This document shows, piece after piece, positions 31,965-41,041 of a stretch of 64,000 nt of DNA (within the stretch, counting starts at the first letter, position 1; every line of letters starts with the position of its first letter). The DNA comes from Hyphococcus sp. (GTDB lineage: Bacteria > Pseudomonadota > Alphaproteobacteria > Caulobacterales > Parvularculaceae). The stretch spans positions 124,001 to 188,000 of the forward strand of contig JAJFGB010000011.1 in the NCBI GenBank assembly GCA_021776335.1, written 5' to 3'. Position numbers and translations under genes: made by a program. The notes under the pieces were generated by a model, which saw only the letters and a list, made by a program, of their open reading frames with translations, was not told the origin of the DNA and ran no database searches.

Positions 31965-32204
31965 ATGCTGCTGACTTCTCGCATGAATATCGGTGCGCAA
32001 ATGGGGTTCGAAATTCGCCGCTTGCGGCAGGCGCGCGGCTGGACCCAGGAGGAGTTGGCGCGCCGCGCCGGCATGCCGCAGCGCGAGATCAGCCTCACTG
32101 AAAATGCGCGGCGTAAACTCACGGTTGAAACGCTCTGGCGCATCGCCAGGGGGTTCGGCGTCGCGCCTGAAACGCTGATTGCGGAGATGCGCCTCGACCA
32201 GTGA
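31965..32204 (+). CDS. Small XRE-family transcriptional regulator
   Basis: This 79-aa protein is little more than one helix-turn-helix domain: GFEIRRLRQARGWTQEELARRAG, then MPQREISLTENARRKLTVETLWRIARGFGV, the standard Cro/C1-type pattern. ATG 31983 (MNIGAQMG) is an alternative start. It is divergent from the upstream P450 gene across a 233-bp gap that holds no other convincing gene, so it is a candidate regulator of the P450-peptide unit. That link rests on position only. Confidence 0.85.
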   Translation: MLLTSRMNIGAQMGFEIRRLRQARGWTQEELARRAGMPQREISLTENARRKLTVETLWRIARGFGVAPETLIAEMRLDQ

Positions 32205-32218
32205 GGCGCCGCTTTTCA

Positions 32219-32500
32219 TTAGCGCTGCGAAAAGCGCAGGCGCAAAAACTGTGCGAAACCTTTGAAATTGCGCAAATAAGCCTTGCGTAACTTCGCGGAG
32301 TCGGAAAACGCAGCACGCTCAACAGCCACGCCGTCTTCAAAGAGGAAGCGGTCCACATTGCGCCATGAGACAGTGCGGCCGCTCCTGATAACAACTTCAA
32401 GCCTTTCGCGCCTCCGGCGCGCTTTGTCGGCCAGGTATTCGCTATTTGTAAAATAGCGTAGAGGCCAAATTATTGGCAAATCGGCCGGTTGAATTTGCAC
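32219..32500 (-). CDS. Hypothetical 93-aa basic protein
   Basis: I do not recognise this frame. It would encode a basic protein with RRRRERLEVVIRSGRTVSWRN (shown in part) and an aromatic, arginine-rich C-terminus. It overlaps the 3' end of the metallo-beta-lactamase-fold gene by 31 bp on the same strand and fills the gap to the XRE gene. There is no clear ribosome-binding site. It may be a real small gene or chance; no competing frame in this stretch is better. Confidence 0.35.
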   Translation of the reverse strand: MQIQPADLPIIWPLRYFTNSEYLADKARRRRERLEVVIRSGRTVSWRNVDRFLFEDGVAVERAAFSDSAKLRKAYLRNFKGFAQFLRLRFSQR

Positions 32501-33927
32501 GGGTTTGGATCATAGGCCGCCACAGCAGCCTCAAACGCAGCCCAGCTGCGCGCGCCGGGTAAATGTGCGGACAACAGCACATCAACATCAATTCCGAGAT
32601 CTATTATTGCCTGATGAAGCCGTACGCCGCTTAGACCGGCAGGCGGCACGAAATTCACATAGGGTGAGCCAAAATGGTCAGCCATGAATGCCGCTTTGAC
32701 GTCTGTTGCAACGGTGAGCAGCGAGTGATCCGCGTGTGATGTTGCGATGTCGTAGACCTTGACGGCCCCGCCGCCCAATGTGGCGCGGTCTTCGACAATC
32801 ATCAAACGCTCATCGGATATGTCTTCGTTTACCGCATCGCGCAGATCTGAAAGTGCCGTTGGATGAACCACAAAAGTAACGCCGAGGTCATTGGCTTCAC
32901 CCATACCAGCCAAATGGTCCCGATGATGATGTGTGACGATTTGATAGCGATAGGGCTTGTCATTGCCAGTCTCCTCGCGAAATTTCGCAAGGCGGTCCTT
33001 CAGGCCCGGATAGCCGCCAACGCCAATCAGATAATCGCCGGCATCGACAAACGCTGAAAATCCGCCGCCCTGTCCTACATGAGCAAGCCTGTCCGATATT
33101 TTGCGATAGGCCAATTCGGAAACATCAATGCGTTCCGGTTCTTCGGTGAGGCCATGATCGAACACAAAGGCATCGTATGAAAATCTCGGGTTAACAGTAA
33201 CTTCGCGCGTCGAAAAAGTTGAGCTGAGATCCTTGTTGACAAAAAAGTGCAGGCGTTTGGCGAATGTTATCCCGGCCACATTCGCATGCTCCCGGTAATG
33301 ATAGTAGAACATGTCGGTGTTAGCTTCGCGCGTCATTTTTGAGATCAGTCCCGTTTTCGAATCAACAAACAGGGTTAAAATCTGGCCGCCCGTTTGCGTG
33401 AACATAATGGTTTCATGGGGCCGTCCCAGATAGACTGCGCTGCCGATATATTCGGCCGTTTCAGCCTGTTGTGACAATTCACGAGCCAGCAAAGCATCAA
33501 CTGTCTCGGGGTACCTTCCTGTTACGGCGAAAAGGTTCGGCAGGGAGCTGTACGACCCTGCAGCATAATTGATGCTGTAGCCGTTTTTGCCATCGAAAAT
33601 GAATCGATCATGAAATATGCCGTTGTGTGATTGTATCCAGATTTCAGATCCTCCCCGCCCGCCTTCGAAGTCGAATTGAGTTATTCTCTTTACATCGTCA
33701 ATTTCCACAAAGTCCGGCGTGTAACCTTGTCCGGGAAACGCCTCGGTGAGCGTATCTTTCAGCGTCAATCCCTTAAGGCCGGTGAGATGTTCGCCGCCAT
33801 AAGCGTCAACAATCCTGGCAATCAGCGCGTCTTCTTTCTCGCCCGCGATGGCTGATGGCGTTAACAGCGCTCCCGTCAAAATGACGGCGAGGCCAGCCCC
33901 AAATTTTGTCCGCGCCAAAAATTTCAA
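32470..33927 (-). CDS. Secreted metallo-beta-lactamase-fold hydrolase
   Basis: This protein of about 485 aa has an N-terminal signal peptide (FGAGLAVILTGALLTPSAIAG), a long beta-rich N-terminal half of unknown type, and a C-terminal metallo-beta-lactamase domain. The metal motif HxHxDH appears as VTHHHRDHLAGMG, with later ligands in SHADHS and LLSAHLPG. Start TTG 33927 with GGGAGAGG upstream is preferred to ATG 33978, since it places the signal peptide properly. Two cysteines lie close to the C-terminus (NPCKFNRPICQ). Substrate is unknown. The cupin gene is upstream on the same strand. Confidence 0.85.
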   Translation of the reverse strand: MKFLARTKFGAGLAVILTGALLTPSAIAGEKEDALIARIVDAYGGEHLTGLKGLTLKDTLTEAFPGQGYTPDFVEIDDVKRITQFDFEGGRGGSEIWIQSHNGIFHDRFIFDGKNGYSINYAAGSYSSLPNLFAVTGRYPETVDALLARELSQQAETAEYIGSAVYLGRPHETIMFTQTGGQILTLFVDSKTGLISKMTREANTDMFYYHYREHANVAGITFAKRLHFFVNKDLSSTFSTREVTVNPRFSYDAFVFDHGLTEEPERIDVSELAYRKISDRLAHVGQGGGFSAFVDAGDYLIGVGGYPGLKDRLAKFREETGNDKPYRYQIVTHHHRDHLAGMGEANDLGVTFVVHPTALSDLRDAVNEDISDERLMIVEDRATLGGGAVKVYDIATSHADHSLLTVATDVKAAFMADHFGSPYVNFVPPAGLSGVRLHQAIIDLGIDVDVLLSAHLPGARSWAAFEAAVAAYDPNPCKFNRPICQ

Positions 33928-34093
33928 TTCCCTCTCCCATTCATTTAAACGCGCCGGCAGCCGCAAGCTGAATTGCATTCTTGCTTCGAATGTTGCCAGG
34001 AGCGTCCTTCGGCAGTTTCAAAATGGATGTTTCCATCCCCGAAATTGCCGAAAGGTTCGCTGCTCGCGTTGTTCGTTTACAGGGGTGTTTCAG

Positions 34094-34528
34094 TTAATTA
34101 CCGCTCAACACAAAATCGCGCGGTCCGTGCTGATGGATAAGGAAGATACAATCTTCCGGTCCTTCACAGCGATCACCATGGTCTTCTTTTCCAGATTGAA
34201 AAGTATAAGAACCCGGCGTCAACGACCTGTCGTCATTTTCATCAAAGGTGTGAACCCAATTTCCCTGAATTGTTACGCCGTGATAATCCGCCGTATGACT
34301 GTGTCTTGGGACCGCATATCCAGCCTCCAGCTTTACAATCATCCCATAGTCATCTTTTGTCCAATCTCCCCATGCCAGGGCGAATTGTAATCCGGGGCCT
34401 GCCTCCACCCAGCCCAGGTCATCAATGGAACGGCTTAAATGTTCCTGCGCGAAGGCAGTGTTTGCGAACGCAAAACTGATAACGGCCGCCGCGAAAGCGA
34501 AACAGCGCTTCTTGAAAGTTACGGTCAT
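34094..34528 (-). CDS. Secreted cupin-domain protein
   Basis: This 144-aa protein has a signal peptide (FAFAAAVISFAFANTAFA) and one cupin barrel. Metal-binding motif 1 is visible as VPRHSHTADYHGVTIQGNW and motif 2 as LTPGSYTFQSGKEDHGDRC. Two cysteines (DRCEGPEDC) may form a disulfide. GGAGAATACT precedes the ATG. Small periplasmic cupins of this kind have no established function. It lies between the reductase gene and the metallo-beta-lactamase-fold gene, all on the minus strand. Confidence 0.82.
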   Translation of the reverse strand: MTVTFKKRCFAFAAAVISFAFANTAFAQEHLSRSIDDLGWVEAGPGLQFALAWGDWTKDDYGMIVKLEAGYAVPRHSHTADYHGVTIQGNWVHTFDENDDRSLTPGSYTFQSGKEDHGDRCEGPEDCIFLIHQHGPRDFVLSGN

Positions 34529-34607
34529 AGTATTCTCCTAAATTGGTTGGCCCAACAAGCATCCGCCGAGCGTCTCATCTCTGGTTGGGTTTACTATTGG
34601 AATGAGA

Positions 34608-35681
34608 TCATGCCGCTGATCTGGCAAACGGATAGTCGATGTAACCCGCGGCGCCGGGCGTGTAGAACGTTTCCGGATCAGGCGCGGCCAACGGGAGCCG
34701 GCGCCTGAAGCGGGTCACGAGATCGGGGTTGGCGATGAACAATGTGCCGAATGCGATCGCATCGGCCGCATCGGCGTCAATCGCCTCGTTACCGCTTTCA
34801 AAATTATATCCGCCATTCTGAATGAGCGTTCCTTTATAGGCAGCCCGAATGAGCGGCGAGACCGGCGCTAAACCGCCCTCGGGTTTCGATTCGAGAATAT
34901 GCAGATAAGCAAGGTCAAAACGGTTCAGTAACAATGCCACACCCGGGAAAGTGACATGGGGTTGGGAATCGCTGATTCCGAAATAGCTATTTGTCGGCGA
35001 TAATCTGACACCGACCCGATTGGCGCCAATCACACGACTGACCGCTTCAATGGTTTCGATCAGGAAACGTGCGCGGTTTTCGATCGATCCGCCGTAGTCG
35101 TCTTTGCGCCGATTGGTTCCGTCGCGCAGAAACGAATCCACAAGAAAGTTATTTGCAGCATGTATCTCGACGCCATCCAAGCCCGCGTCGACGGCGCGTT
35201 CCGCGGCCTTGGCGAAATCGGCGACCGTTCTTTTGATTTCCGAGATCGTTATGGCGCGGGGTATGACGAAGGGGCGCCGGTTGCCGTCCTGGTCCAGCAT
35301 TCCCCCATCGGCTTTGATCTCGGACGGGGCGACCGGACGTTCACCGTTTGCATATTTCGGCAGGACGGTGCGGCCCATATGCCAGATTTGCATAAAGATA
35401 TGTCCGCCTCGGGCGTGGACAGCATCGGCGACAGCCCGCCACCCGGCGATCTGTTCGTCGGTATAAATACCAGGCGCGTTACGCCAGCCGCGGCCTTGAG
35501 CGTTAATGGCGGTGGCTTCTGTAATCAGCAACCCTGCATCGGCGCGCTGAGCATAATATTCAGCAACAAGCGGGTCGGGAACGCCGGCGGCGCCAGTGCG
35601 GCCCCTGGTCAGCGGCGCCATAATGATCCGGTTCGGCAGGTTAAGGCCGCCAATGCGGATCGGATCGAACAAAATAGTCAT
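34608..35681 (-). CDS. Old-yellow-enzyme family alkene reductase
   Basis: This 357-aa FMN-dependent TIM-barrel enzyme reduces activated C=C bonds with NAD(P)H. It opens with FDPIRIGGLNLPNRIIMAPLTRGR, has the substrate-binding HAAN pair in GVEIHAANNFLVDSFL, followed by NRRKDDYGGSIENRARF, and ends with the FMN phosphate segment. The catalytic Tyr region is not distinctive by eye. It is downstream of an NTF2-like gene (45-bp gap) and both diverge from a LysR gene, the usual inducible detoxification layout. Confidence 0.94.
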   Translation of the reverse strand: MTILFDPIRIGGLNLPNRIIMAPLTRGRTGAAGVPDPLVAEYYAQRADAGLLITEATAINAQGRGWRNAPGIYTDEQIAGWRAVADAVHARGGHIFMQIWHMGRTVLPKYANGERPVAPSEIKADGGMLDQDGNRRPFVIPRAITISEIKRTVADFAKAAERAVDAGLDGVEIHAANNFLVDSFLRDGTNRRKDDYGGSIENRARFLIETIEAVSRVIGANRVGVRLSPTNSYFGISDSQPHVTFPGVALLLNRFDLAYLHILESKPEGGLAPVSPLIRAAYKGTLIQNGGYNFESGNEAIDADAADAIAFGTLFIANPDLVTRFRRRLPLAAPDPETFYTPGAAGYIDYPFARSAA

Positions 35682-35726
35682 GATGTTTATCCTTGAGTTA
35701 TGTGTCGGCGTGCATTCGATGTCGCG

Positions 35727-36098
35727 TCAGGCGTGCAGGTGAAAAACCTTGTTCATGATCTTCCACTCGCCATCGACTTTGAGGAGTGTGAACAAATCGG
35801 TGAAGCGATTACCGGTCCAGTTTTTCAGCTCCAGCCGCACCGCCGCGACAGAGTTGACAATGTCGATGCTCGCGATGCGCGCCTGAAGCTCCGTTGCCGG
35901 ACCATTTTGGTCATTCCAGTCAAACAGGAGTTGGATCGGTCCGGCGAGCAAATCCTCGCCCACATAGCCAAAGATGGTCGCGCCCTCATGAAAGGCGGGC
36001 TTCATGTCCTCGCCCTTGCCGGCAATGGCGCCGTCAATATAGCGGTGAATGGCGCGCGCGATGGCGTCATAGTCTCTTAAATCAATAGAAGCGGTCAT
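35727..36098 (-). CDS. NTF2/SnoaL-like (lumazine-binding type) protein
   Basis: This 123-aa protein has the cone-like NTF2 fold typical of the nuclear transport factor 2 family: LRDYDAIARAIHRYIDGAIAG at the start, PAFHEGATIFGYVGEDLLAG, then NWTGNRFTDLFTLLKVDGEWKIMNKVFH at the end. It probably binds a small ligand or has isomerase-like activity. It is the first gene of a unit with the alkene reductase and diverges from lysR, whose regulator probably controls it. Confidence 0.87.
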   Translation of the reverse strand: MTASIDLRDYDAIARAIHRYIDGAIAGKGEDMKPAFHEGATIFGYVGEDLLAGPIQLLFDWNDQNGPATELQARIASIDIVNSVAAVRLELKNWTGNRFTDLFTLLKVDGEWKIMNKVFHLHA

Positions 36099-36265
36099 CG
36101 GGTCTCGTTCCTTTTGTTGTGCCGCCCGGCGCTGCGTTGAAGCGGATTGGAGGGCGGGCAGAGCGGCGAATTCATTTTCATGAAAGGCGATATAGGCCGG
36201 GACGGCTTTTGTGATAATATGAAAAAAACGGAATATATTATTCGAATTACCGGAAGGATCGGATC

Positions 36266-37180
36266 ATGGACAAACTCGCCGCCATGCAGGTTTTCGTTCG
36301 GGTGGTGGAGGCTGGCGGGCTTTCGGCGGCCGGGCGCCAGATGGGCCTTGCGCCGCCATCGGTCTCGCGCCGGATCAGCGAATTAGAAGCGCTGCTCGGC
36401 GTTAAACTCCTGCAGCGGACGACGCGCAAACTCAGCCTGACGGAAGCGGGCGAGGCTTATTACGAACGCGCCCGCGCTATCGTAAAGGCTGTGGACGAAG
36501 CCAATCTTGCGGCTGCGGAAAAGCGCGCGGCGCCCAGCGGCACGCTGCGCATCACGACGGCGGCGAGCATCGCGCGGCTGCATGTCATTCCCGCTATCGC
36601 CGCCTTCCACATGCAGCATCCGAATATTCGTGTGGTCTTGCGCGTCAGCGACCGTGTCGTTGATTTCATCGACGAAGGTCTCGACGTTGCGCTGCGTATC
36701 GGACGCCTCGACGATTCCAGTCTGATCGCGAAAAAACTCGGTCAGTGCAATCGCATTGTCTGCGCCAGCCCTGATTATTTGAAAAATGCCGGGCGACCGA
36801 CGCGTCCCGACGATTTAAGCGATCATGCCTGCCTTTCCTATCGCGCGCATGCGAGCGTCAGCCTGTGGCGGTTTCGCCGGGGCAAGAAAAATTTCGACGT
36901 GCGGACATCGGGACCGTTTTTTACCGATGAAGGCGAGACACTGGTCGCCGGGGCCTGCGCCGGGCTCGGGATCATTCTCGTGCCCGAATGGCTCGCCGGC
37001 GTGGAGATCAGCAATGGCAGGCTTGAAGAATTGCTGCCCAATTACACCGCCGATCCAGCCCAGACGCCGCTTTACGCCCTCTATTCGCCCGGGCCTTATA
37101 TCGCGCCCAAAATTCGCGCCTTTGTCGATTTCCTGGCACAGCGGTTTTCAGGCAATTACGACTGGCGCGCCATGCATTGA
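36266..37180 (+). CDS. LysR-family transcriptional regulator
   Basis: This 304-aa regulator has an N-terminal winged helix (KLAAMQVFVRVVEAGGLSAA, then VSRRISELEALLGVKLLQRTTRKLSLT) and a periplasmic-binding-like effector domain from about residue 90. The sequence is of the CrgA/AaeR-like group in which PSGTLRITTAASIARLHV starts the effector part. It is divergent from the NTF2-like and alkene reductase genes with 167 bp between starts, so it most likely controls them in response to an electrophile or aromatic ligand. Confidence 0.95.
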   Translation: MDKLAAMQVFVRVVEAGGLSAAGRQMGLAPPSVSRRISELEALLGVKLLQRTTRKLSLTEAGEAYYERARAIVKAVDEANLAAAEKRAAPSGTLRITTAASIARLHVIPAIAAFHMQHPNIRVVLRVSDRVVDFIDEGLDVALRIGRLDDSSLIAKKLGQCNRIVCASPDYLKNAGRPTRPDDLSDHACLSYRAHASVSLWRFRRGKKNFDVRTSGPFFTDEGETLVAGACAGLGIILVPEWLAGVEISNGRLEELLPNYTADPAQTPLYALYSPGPYIAPKIRAFVDFLAQRFSGNYDWRAMH

Positions 37181-37386
37181 ACGCATCATGTCGCCCGCAA
37201 GGCGCCGTTGATAATTACGTCAGTAAACGGAAGAATGCGTGACAACGCGCAAAAAGCGGAAAGCGAAATGCGGCGTGAAAAAGGCGCCCCTTGCGCCAAT
37301 CCTGCCGCATTTAGCTGGCACCTCATTAACCATCGATATCCGGCTGGGGCGCGCCGAAGGATGGCTGAGGGGCCATGGAGAAGTCG

Positions 37387-37899
37387 ATGAAACCACTTTT
37401 GAAAGCCGCTTTTGCGCTTGTTATCGGGATAGGCGTTTACGGCGCTGCGCCGGCCTCAGCTGAATACAGGCCTGATCATTGCGCGGTCGATCATGACCAC
37501 CGGTCGCACACCTCGTCCTATTATGATTACTACGACGGAGATAAATATTCCCGCGCCGGGGCCTATCGCGGCTCCAGGGACAATTACGACCGCCGCAGTC
37601 GCCGCGACAATTATGACCGCCGCGACCGTCGTGGCCGTTATGATGATCGTTATGACCGGGGCGGGCGGTACGGCCGGCGTCATGCGCGCAGCCGCGTTGT
37701 CAATCGCGAGACATATAGAACCCAATATCGTGCGCGCATTACGCTGGTGGAAGAAATCTACTGGACCCGCAGCGGCAGAAAACAGCTTGTCTGTTCGATC
37801 ATCGTCAGAGGCCGCGAAGCCGATTATGTGCCGCATCGGCGCCTGAAGCGTATCGCAAATCGTGATTGCTCACGCCGCGCCCGCATTCAATATTTGTAG
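37387..37899 (+). CDS. Secreted Tyr/Arg/Asp-rich protein
   Basis: This 170-aa protein is started at ATG 37387, four codons into the track ORF, with GGAG 5 nt upstream. A signal peptide (AAFALVIGIGVYGAAPASA) is followed by a low-complexity region made mostly of Y, D, R and G with repeats such as DNYDRRSRRDNYDRRDRRG. A C-terminal folded-looking part contains YRARITLVEEIYWTRSGRK and two cysteines. Function is unknown. A nested-hairpin repeat and a terminator follow at once. Confidence 0.82.
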   Translation: MKPLLKAAFALVIGIGVYGAAPASAEYRPDHCAVDHDHRSHTSSYYDYYDGDKYSRAGAYRGSRDNYDRRSRRDNYDRRDRRGRYDDRYDRGGRYGRRHARSRVVNRETYRTQYRARITLVEEIYWTRSGRKQLVCSIIVRGREADYVPHRRLKRIANRDCSRRARIQYL

Positions 37900-37900
37900 C

Positions 37901-37958
37901 TTTTTCTGGTCGCGTTTTCGAACCGGAAAACCGGTACCCACTTTTCCTGAAAACGCGC
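37901..37958 (-). repeat. Nested-stem intergenic repeat, copy 3
   Basis: Read on the minus strand it has outer arms GCGTTTTC/GAAAACGC and inner arms GGAAAA/TTTTCC around GTACC, then an ACCAGAAAAA tail. The inner pair differs from copies 1 and 2 by paired changes that keep the stem. It begins 2 bp after a stop codon. Confidence 0.78.
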
Positions 37959-37971
37959 CGGCCTACAAAGC

Positions 37972-38003
37972 AAAACCCCCCGGATTTCCGGGGGGTTTTT
38001 TTG
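37972..38003 (+). terminator. Rho-independent terminator after the Tyr/Arg-rich protein gene
   Basis: AAAACCCCCCGG and CCGGGGGGTTTTTTT form a very strong stem with an ATTT loop and T-run. It may act in both directions between the two convergent genes. Confidence 0.88.
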
Positions 38004-38086
38004 TCTGGTTATTTGTTGGTCGCTCAGTCGAACCGCAATACCGCAAACACTTTTGCTGAATGCGCTCCAGAGCTGTTAGCGAGCCG

Positions 38087-39151
38087 TCAACAGCGGCCCT
38101 TGCGGCGATCGCGCCTTGAACATTTATCGCCGGCATTATTTTCGATGAAGTTATTGGTGATTTTCGGCTCAAGACCTTCACGCACGAAAATCGACAAGCC
38201 GTCATTGCCGACAATGTCATTATCCTCAATGACGCCATTGACGCCAAACGGAATGGCGACACCGTCGCCCGCATTTTGGGCGATCTCGTTATAACGCACG
38301 AGAGACAGCTTGGCGTATTTATCGAGGATGACGCCGGAGCCCTTATTGTTGCGGATCTTGTTACCGATCAGTTTCGCAGCGCCATAGCCCGATGATTTCA
38401 CTCCGGTATCGAGATTGTCAAAAATCTCGTTGCCTGCAATCACCACGTCGGCGCGGCTGCCAGATGTGATATCGACACCGACTTTGTTCTGAAGGATTTT
38501 GTTGTCGATAATAAAGCTCTGGGACAGGGAATGGGCCTGGTCTACAAAAACACCCTCAGACCCGGCGCTGATACGGTTTTTTTCAAGCATCACCGTGCCG
38601 CCGGAAATCTTGACCGCCGGCCGGGTGCCGGAACCAAGAACGTCGCTTTCCTTCAGGGTGAAAACCCCCTGTCGAACATCGACACAGGCGTCGGCGCTGG
38701 AATTGATTTTCGACGCAAACTGAACATTGGCGACCACCGCATGGGCGGTGGGTTCGTCCGGTGAGAACTGAATACAAGCGGTATTCATCGGCGCGCTGAT
38801 TTCAACGCCCGACCCGGGACCGCGGTCACCCTGAATGAACACCGATTTTTCAAGCGTGATCGATTCATTATAGACGCCGTGCATCACATAGACGACGCCG
38901 CCCTCGGCGACATCGTGGATCGCTTTGGAAATCGTCTTGTATGGGCCGCGGCCATTAACGTCGACAATGATCTGAAGCGGACCCTTCTTGCCGGCCTGAC
39001 CCGGGCCGTTACCGCCTGATGGCGCGTTGGCGCCGGGCTCCCGGATTGGAAACCCACCGAGCGATTGCGCATTGGCGGTGCTCGCGATGATCAACCCGCC
39101 GGCTAAAGCTGCGGCGATCGGGGCTAAATGTTTTATGGTCAAGCGTTTCAT
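38087..39151 (-). CDS. Secreted right-handed parallel beta-helix protein
   Basis: This 354-aa protein starts at ATG 39151; the upstream part of the track ORF is the out-of-frame end of the next gene. A signal peptide (IAAALAGGLIIASTANA) is followed by a Gly/Asn-rich linker and a beta-helix domain. Repeating coils carry N-x-I patterns such as VVIAGNEIFDNLDTGVKSSG, AKLIGNKIRNNKGSGVIL and VIEDNDIVGNDGLSIFV. The start of the domain (YKTISKAIHDVAEGGVVYV) is like pectin-lyase-fold proteins. Polysaccharide binding or cleavage is possible. It follows the Sel1 gene by 10 bp. Confidence 0.88.
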   Translation of the reverse strand: MKRLTIKHLAPIAAALAGGLIIASTANAQSLGGFPIREPGANAPSGGNGPGQAGKKGPLQIIVDVNGRGPYKTISKAIHDVAEGGVVYVMHGVYNESITLEKSVFIQGDRGPGSGVEISAPMNTACIQFSPDEPTAHAVVANVQFASKINSSADACVDVRQGVFTLKESDVLGSGTRPAVKISGGTVMLEKNRISAGSEGVFVDQAHSLSQSFIIDNKILQNKVGVDITSGSRADVVIAGNEIFDNLDTGVKSSGYGAAKLIGNKIRNNKGSGVILDKYAKLSLVRYNEIAQNAGDGVAIPFGVNGVIEDNDIVGNDGLSIFVREGLEPKITNNFIENNAGDKCSRRDRRKGRC

Positions 39152-39161
39152 GTTGAACCCC

Positions 39162-40454
39162 TTACTGATTGTCGCGCGTATATTCGAAGCTGAGCCGGCG
39201 AAGTGCATCATTGGCTGGCGAATAGCCAAGCGCTGACGCCTGGGCCAGATGCAGCGCAGATTTGCGTTCGTCCGGCGAGACTTCATTGAGCCCCGTGGTG
39301 CCGTCGCGATAGACAACGCCAAGCGCATAATGAGCGATTGCAAGATCCTGATCGGCTGCTTTTTCGAGCCAGTTGACCGCTTGCTTGCCGTCCTGCTCAA
39401 CGCCGATGCCGCGGACATGCATGATACCAAAGACATATTGCGACATTGGATGGTCGGCCTTGGAGGCGTCCTTAAAGAGGTCAACAATCTGCCGGGGCGT
39501 GAGAACGCCGGTGACGACGGCTTGTTTATCCTCTTCACTCATGGATGTGCTTCTTGCGACCGTTGAATATTGAAAGCGGCGGATCGCAGCGCGCGTCGAC
39601 AGCCCGAGTTTGTTATCGACGACACCGGCGCGGAAGCCGAGTGCATTGAGCGCCCGCTGAACCAGCTCAACGTCAATGTCGGAAACGGCTTTCAGGGCTT
39701 CGGCGAGTTTGATTTCTTCAAGCTCGCGCTTCAGTCGCTCAAGCTCTTCCTGTTGGCGCGTCTTGCCTGTGTGTTCGACGGGTAAAGGCGGCTGCCATTT
39801 TTCAGCATTTGCGAGCGCGGTCTTGATTTCCTTCGAACTCATCAAGGGCTCAAGGAATTCGAATGCTGCGCTTGCCTCACCAACACCGCGTTCTTTCGCG
39901 AGCGTGTACATTTGCAACGCCTTGGTGTTGCTTTTGTCAACGCCGGCGCCTTTTTGGTACATTTCACCGAGGCGGTAGATGTCATAGGCGCTGCCGGACT
40001 CAAATGTCTGTGCAATGAGTTTTTCAGCTTTACCGACATCGCCGGAGCTCATGCGGAAACGAATTTCAGTCAGGCGTCGTTCGCCGAGAATCTGCGCATT
40101 GACCTCTTCTGCGGTCGGCAGCTGGTACGCGCTAAAGTCGTGATAGGCGGCAAGCGTGTACCACAGCAGCGCCTGTACGTTATTAACCGGAATTTCTTCT
40201 ATGGGCGTCGGCGCCGATCCCGAGGTTTCCAGCGTCATGCCCGAATAAACGTCGCCCAGAATTTTCTTTGAGCGAACATCGCCGGCGACCGCGAAGCGCC
40301 GCCAAAGATCAAGCGCCTGCTGATACTGGCCGTTTACATAAGCCTGAAGCCCGGCCTCATAGGTTGCGTGGGCCGGCGTTGCGGCGGCAAGGGCGAGAGC
40401 GGACGCAGCCGCAATCCCGCCAAGCGCAAGGCGCGCTCTACGTACAAATTTCAT
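39162..40454 (-). CDS. Secreted Sel1-repeat protein with peptidoglycan-binding domain
   Basis: This 430-aa protein has a signal peptide (ALGGIAAASALALAAATPAHA). Sel1-type tetratricopeptide repeats are seen at about 40-80 and 165-200 and near the C-terminus (FGIMHVRGIGVEQDGKQAVN, YALGVVYRDGTTGLNEVSPD). A peptidoglycan-binding domain 1 lies at about 255-300 (LVQRALNALGFRAGVVDNKL, then STRAAIRRFQ). A short coiled coil (ELERLKRELEEIKLAEAL) lies before it. It is probably a periplasmic scaffold at the cell wall. ATG 40469 is an alternative start. It is in one unit with the beta-helix gene downstream. Confidence 0.87.
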   Translation of the reverse strand: MKFVRRARLALGGIAAASALALAAATPAHATYEAGLQAYVNGQYQQALDLWRRFAVAGDVRSKKILGDVYSGMTLETSGSAPTPIEEIPVNNVQALLWYTLAAYHDFSAYQLPTAEEVNAQILGERRLTEIRFRMSSGDVGKAEKLIAQTFESGSAYDIYRLGEMYQKGAGVDKSNTKALQMYTLAKERGVGEASAAFEFLEPLMSSKEIKTALANAEKWQPPLPVEHTGKTRQQEELERLKRELEEIKLAEALKAVSDIDVELVQRALNALGFRAGVVDNKLGLSTRAAIRRFQYSTVARSTSMSEEDKQAVVTGVLTPRQIVDLFKDASKADHPMSQYVFGIMHVRGIGVEQDGKQAVNWLEKAADQDLAIAHYALGVVYRDGTTGLNEVSPDERKSALHLAQASALGYSPANDALRRLSFEYTRDNQ

Positions 40455-40693
40455 GTGATGTCTCTTCATAACCCCAGCTTCCCCTCACCCAGACAACTCC
40501 CCGACCAGACAATTACCGCCTGACCGCTTGCCAGGCCGCTCCCCCGGATGGCTCCCGAAGGACGGCTTGCGCTAACCGCATTTAAGCACGCCTTGGCGCG
40601 CTTCTCCATATTAACCTTTACACTTTGTGAAATCAAAATAGGGCGGTCATATGACGGTCGGATTTGACCACATGCGCTCTCAGGGCGCTGTTT

Positions 40694-40945
40694 TCAAACA
40701 GGATTTGCGCCCTGCGTGACCTGAAAGACGCAGGCCCCCCCGTCATCTGGCAGCCGAAGGGTCTCGTGACCGGCTCTCCCGCAGAAATGCGGGATATCAA
40801 CGGCGGCGATCGGATCGTCAGCAATGACGGTTATCTTGGCGCCGGATGGAAGCGACCTCAGGACCGCCTCAAGACGGATCACAGGAACTGGACAGCGGTA
40901 GCCGCGAAGGTCAAGCCGGCTCGGTGAGGAAGAGGTCGCATTCAT
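40694..40945 (-). CDS. TusA/SirA-like sulfur-carrier protein
   Basis: This 83-aa protein starts at ATG 40945 rather than at the track start. The TusA signature LDLRGYRCPVPVIRLEAVLR contains the CPxP cysteine that carries persulfide sulfur, followed by GAKITVIADDPIAAVDIPHF and CGRAGHE. TusA-type proteins serve in tRNA thiolation or general sulfur transfer. It stands alone between the Sel1 gene region and the TonB receptor terminator. Confidence 0.88.
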   Translation of the reverse strand: MNATSSSPSRLDLRGYRCPVPVIRLEAVLRSLPSGAKITVIADDPIAAVDIPHFCGRAGHETLRLPDDGGACVFQVTQGANPV

Positions 40946-40987
40946 GGGGGCGAAGTTTAGCACGGTTGGGGCGGGACGGTGACCAGG

Positions 40988-41016
40988 AAAAAGGCCCCGC
41001 AAATAATTGCGGGGCC
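40988..41016 (-). terminator. Rho-independent terminator of the TonB receptor gene
   Basis: GGCCCCGCAA pairs with TTGCGGGGCC around ATAA, and on the minus strand is followed by a TTTTTCC run. It begins 25 bp after the receptor stop codon. Confidence 0.88.
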
Positions 41017-41041
41017 TGAAGGTGGATTTTGAACACCGGTG

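Noticed and set aside
37456-37846. Long opposite-frame ORFs over the Tyr/Arg/Asp-rich gene
   Set aside because: Low-complexity codon repeats produce open shadows; only the 37387 frame has a signal peptide and ribosome-binding site.
40566-40585. CTAACCGCATTTAAG as a CtrA box before the Sel1 gene
   Set aside because: The spacing is six, not seven, and the first base differs.
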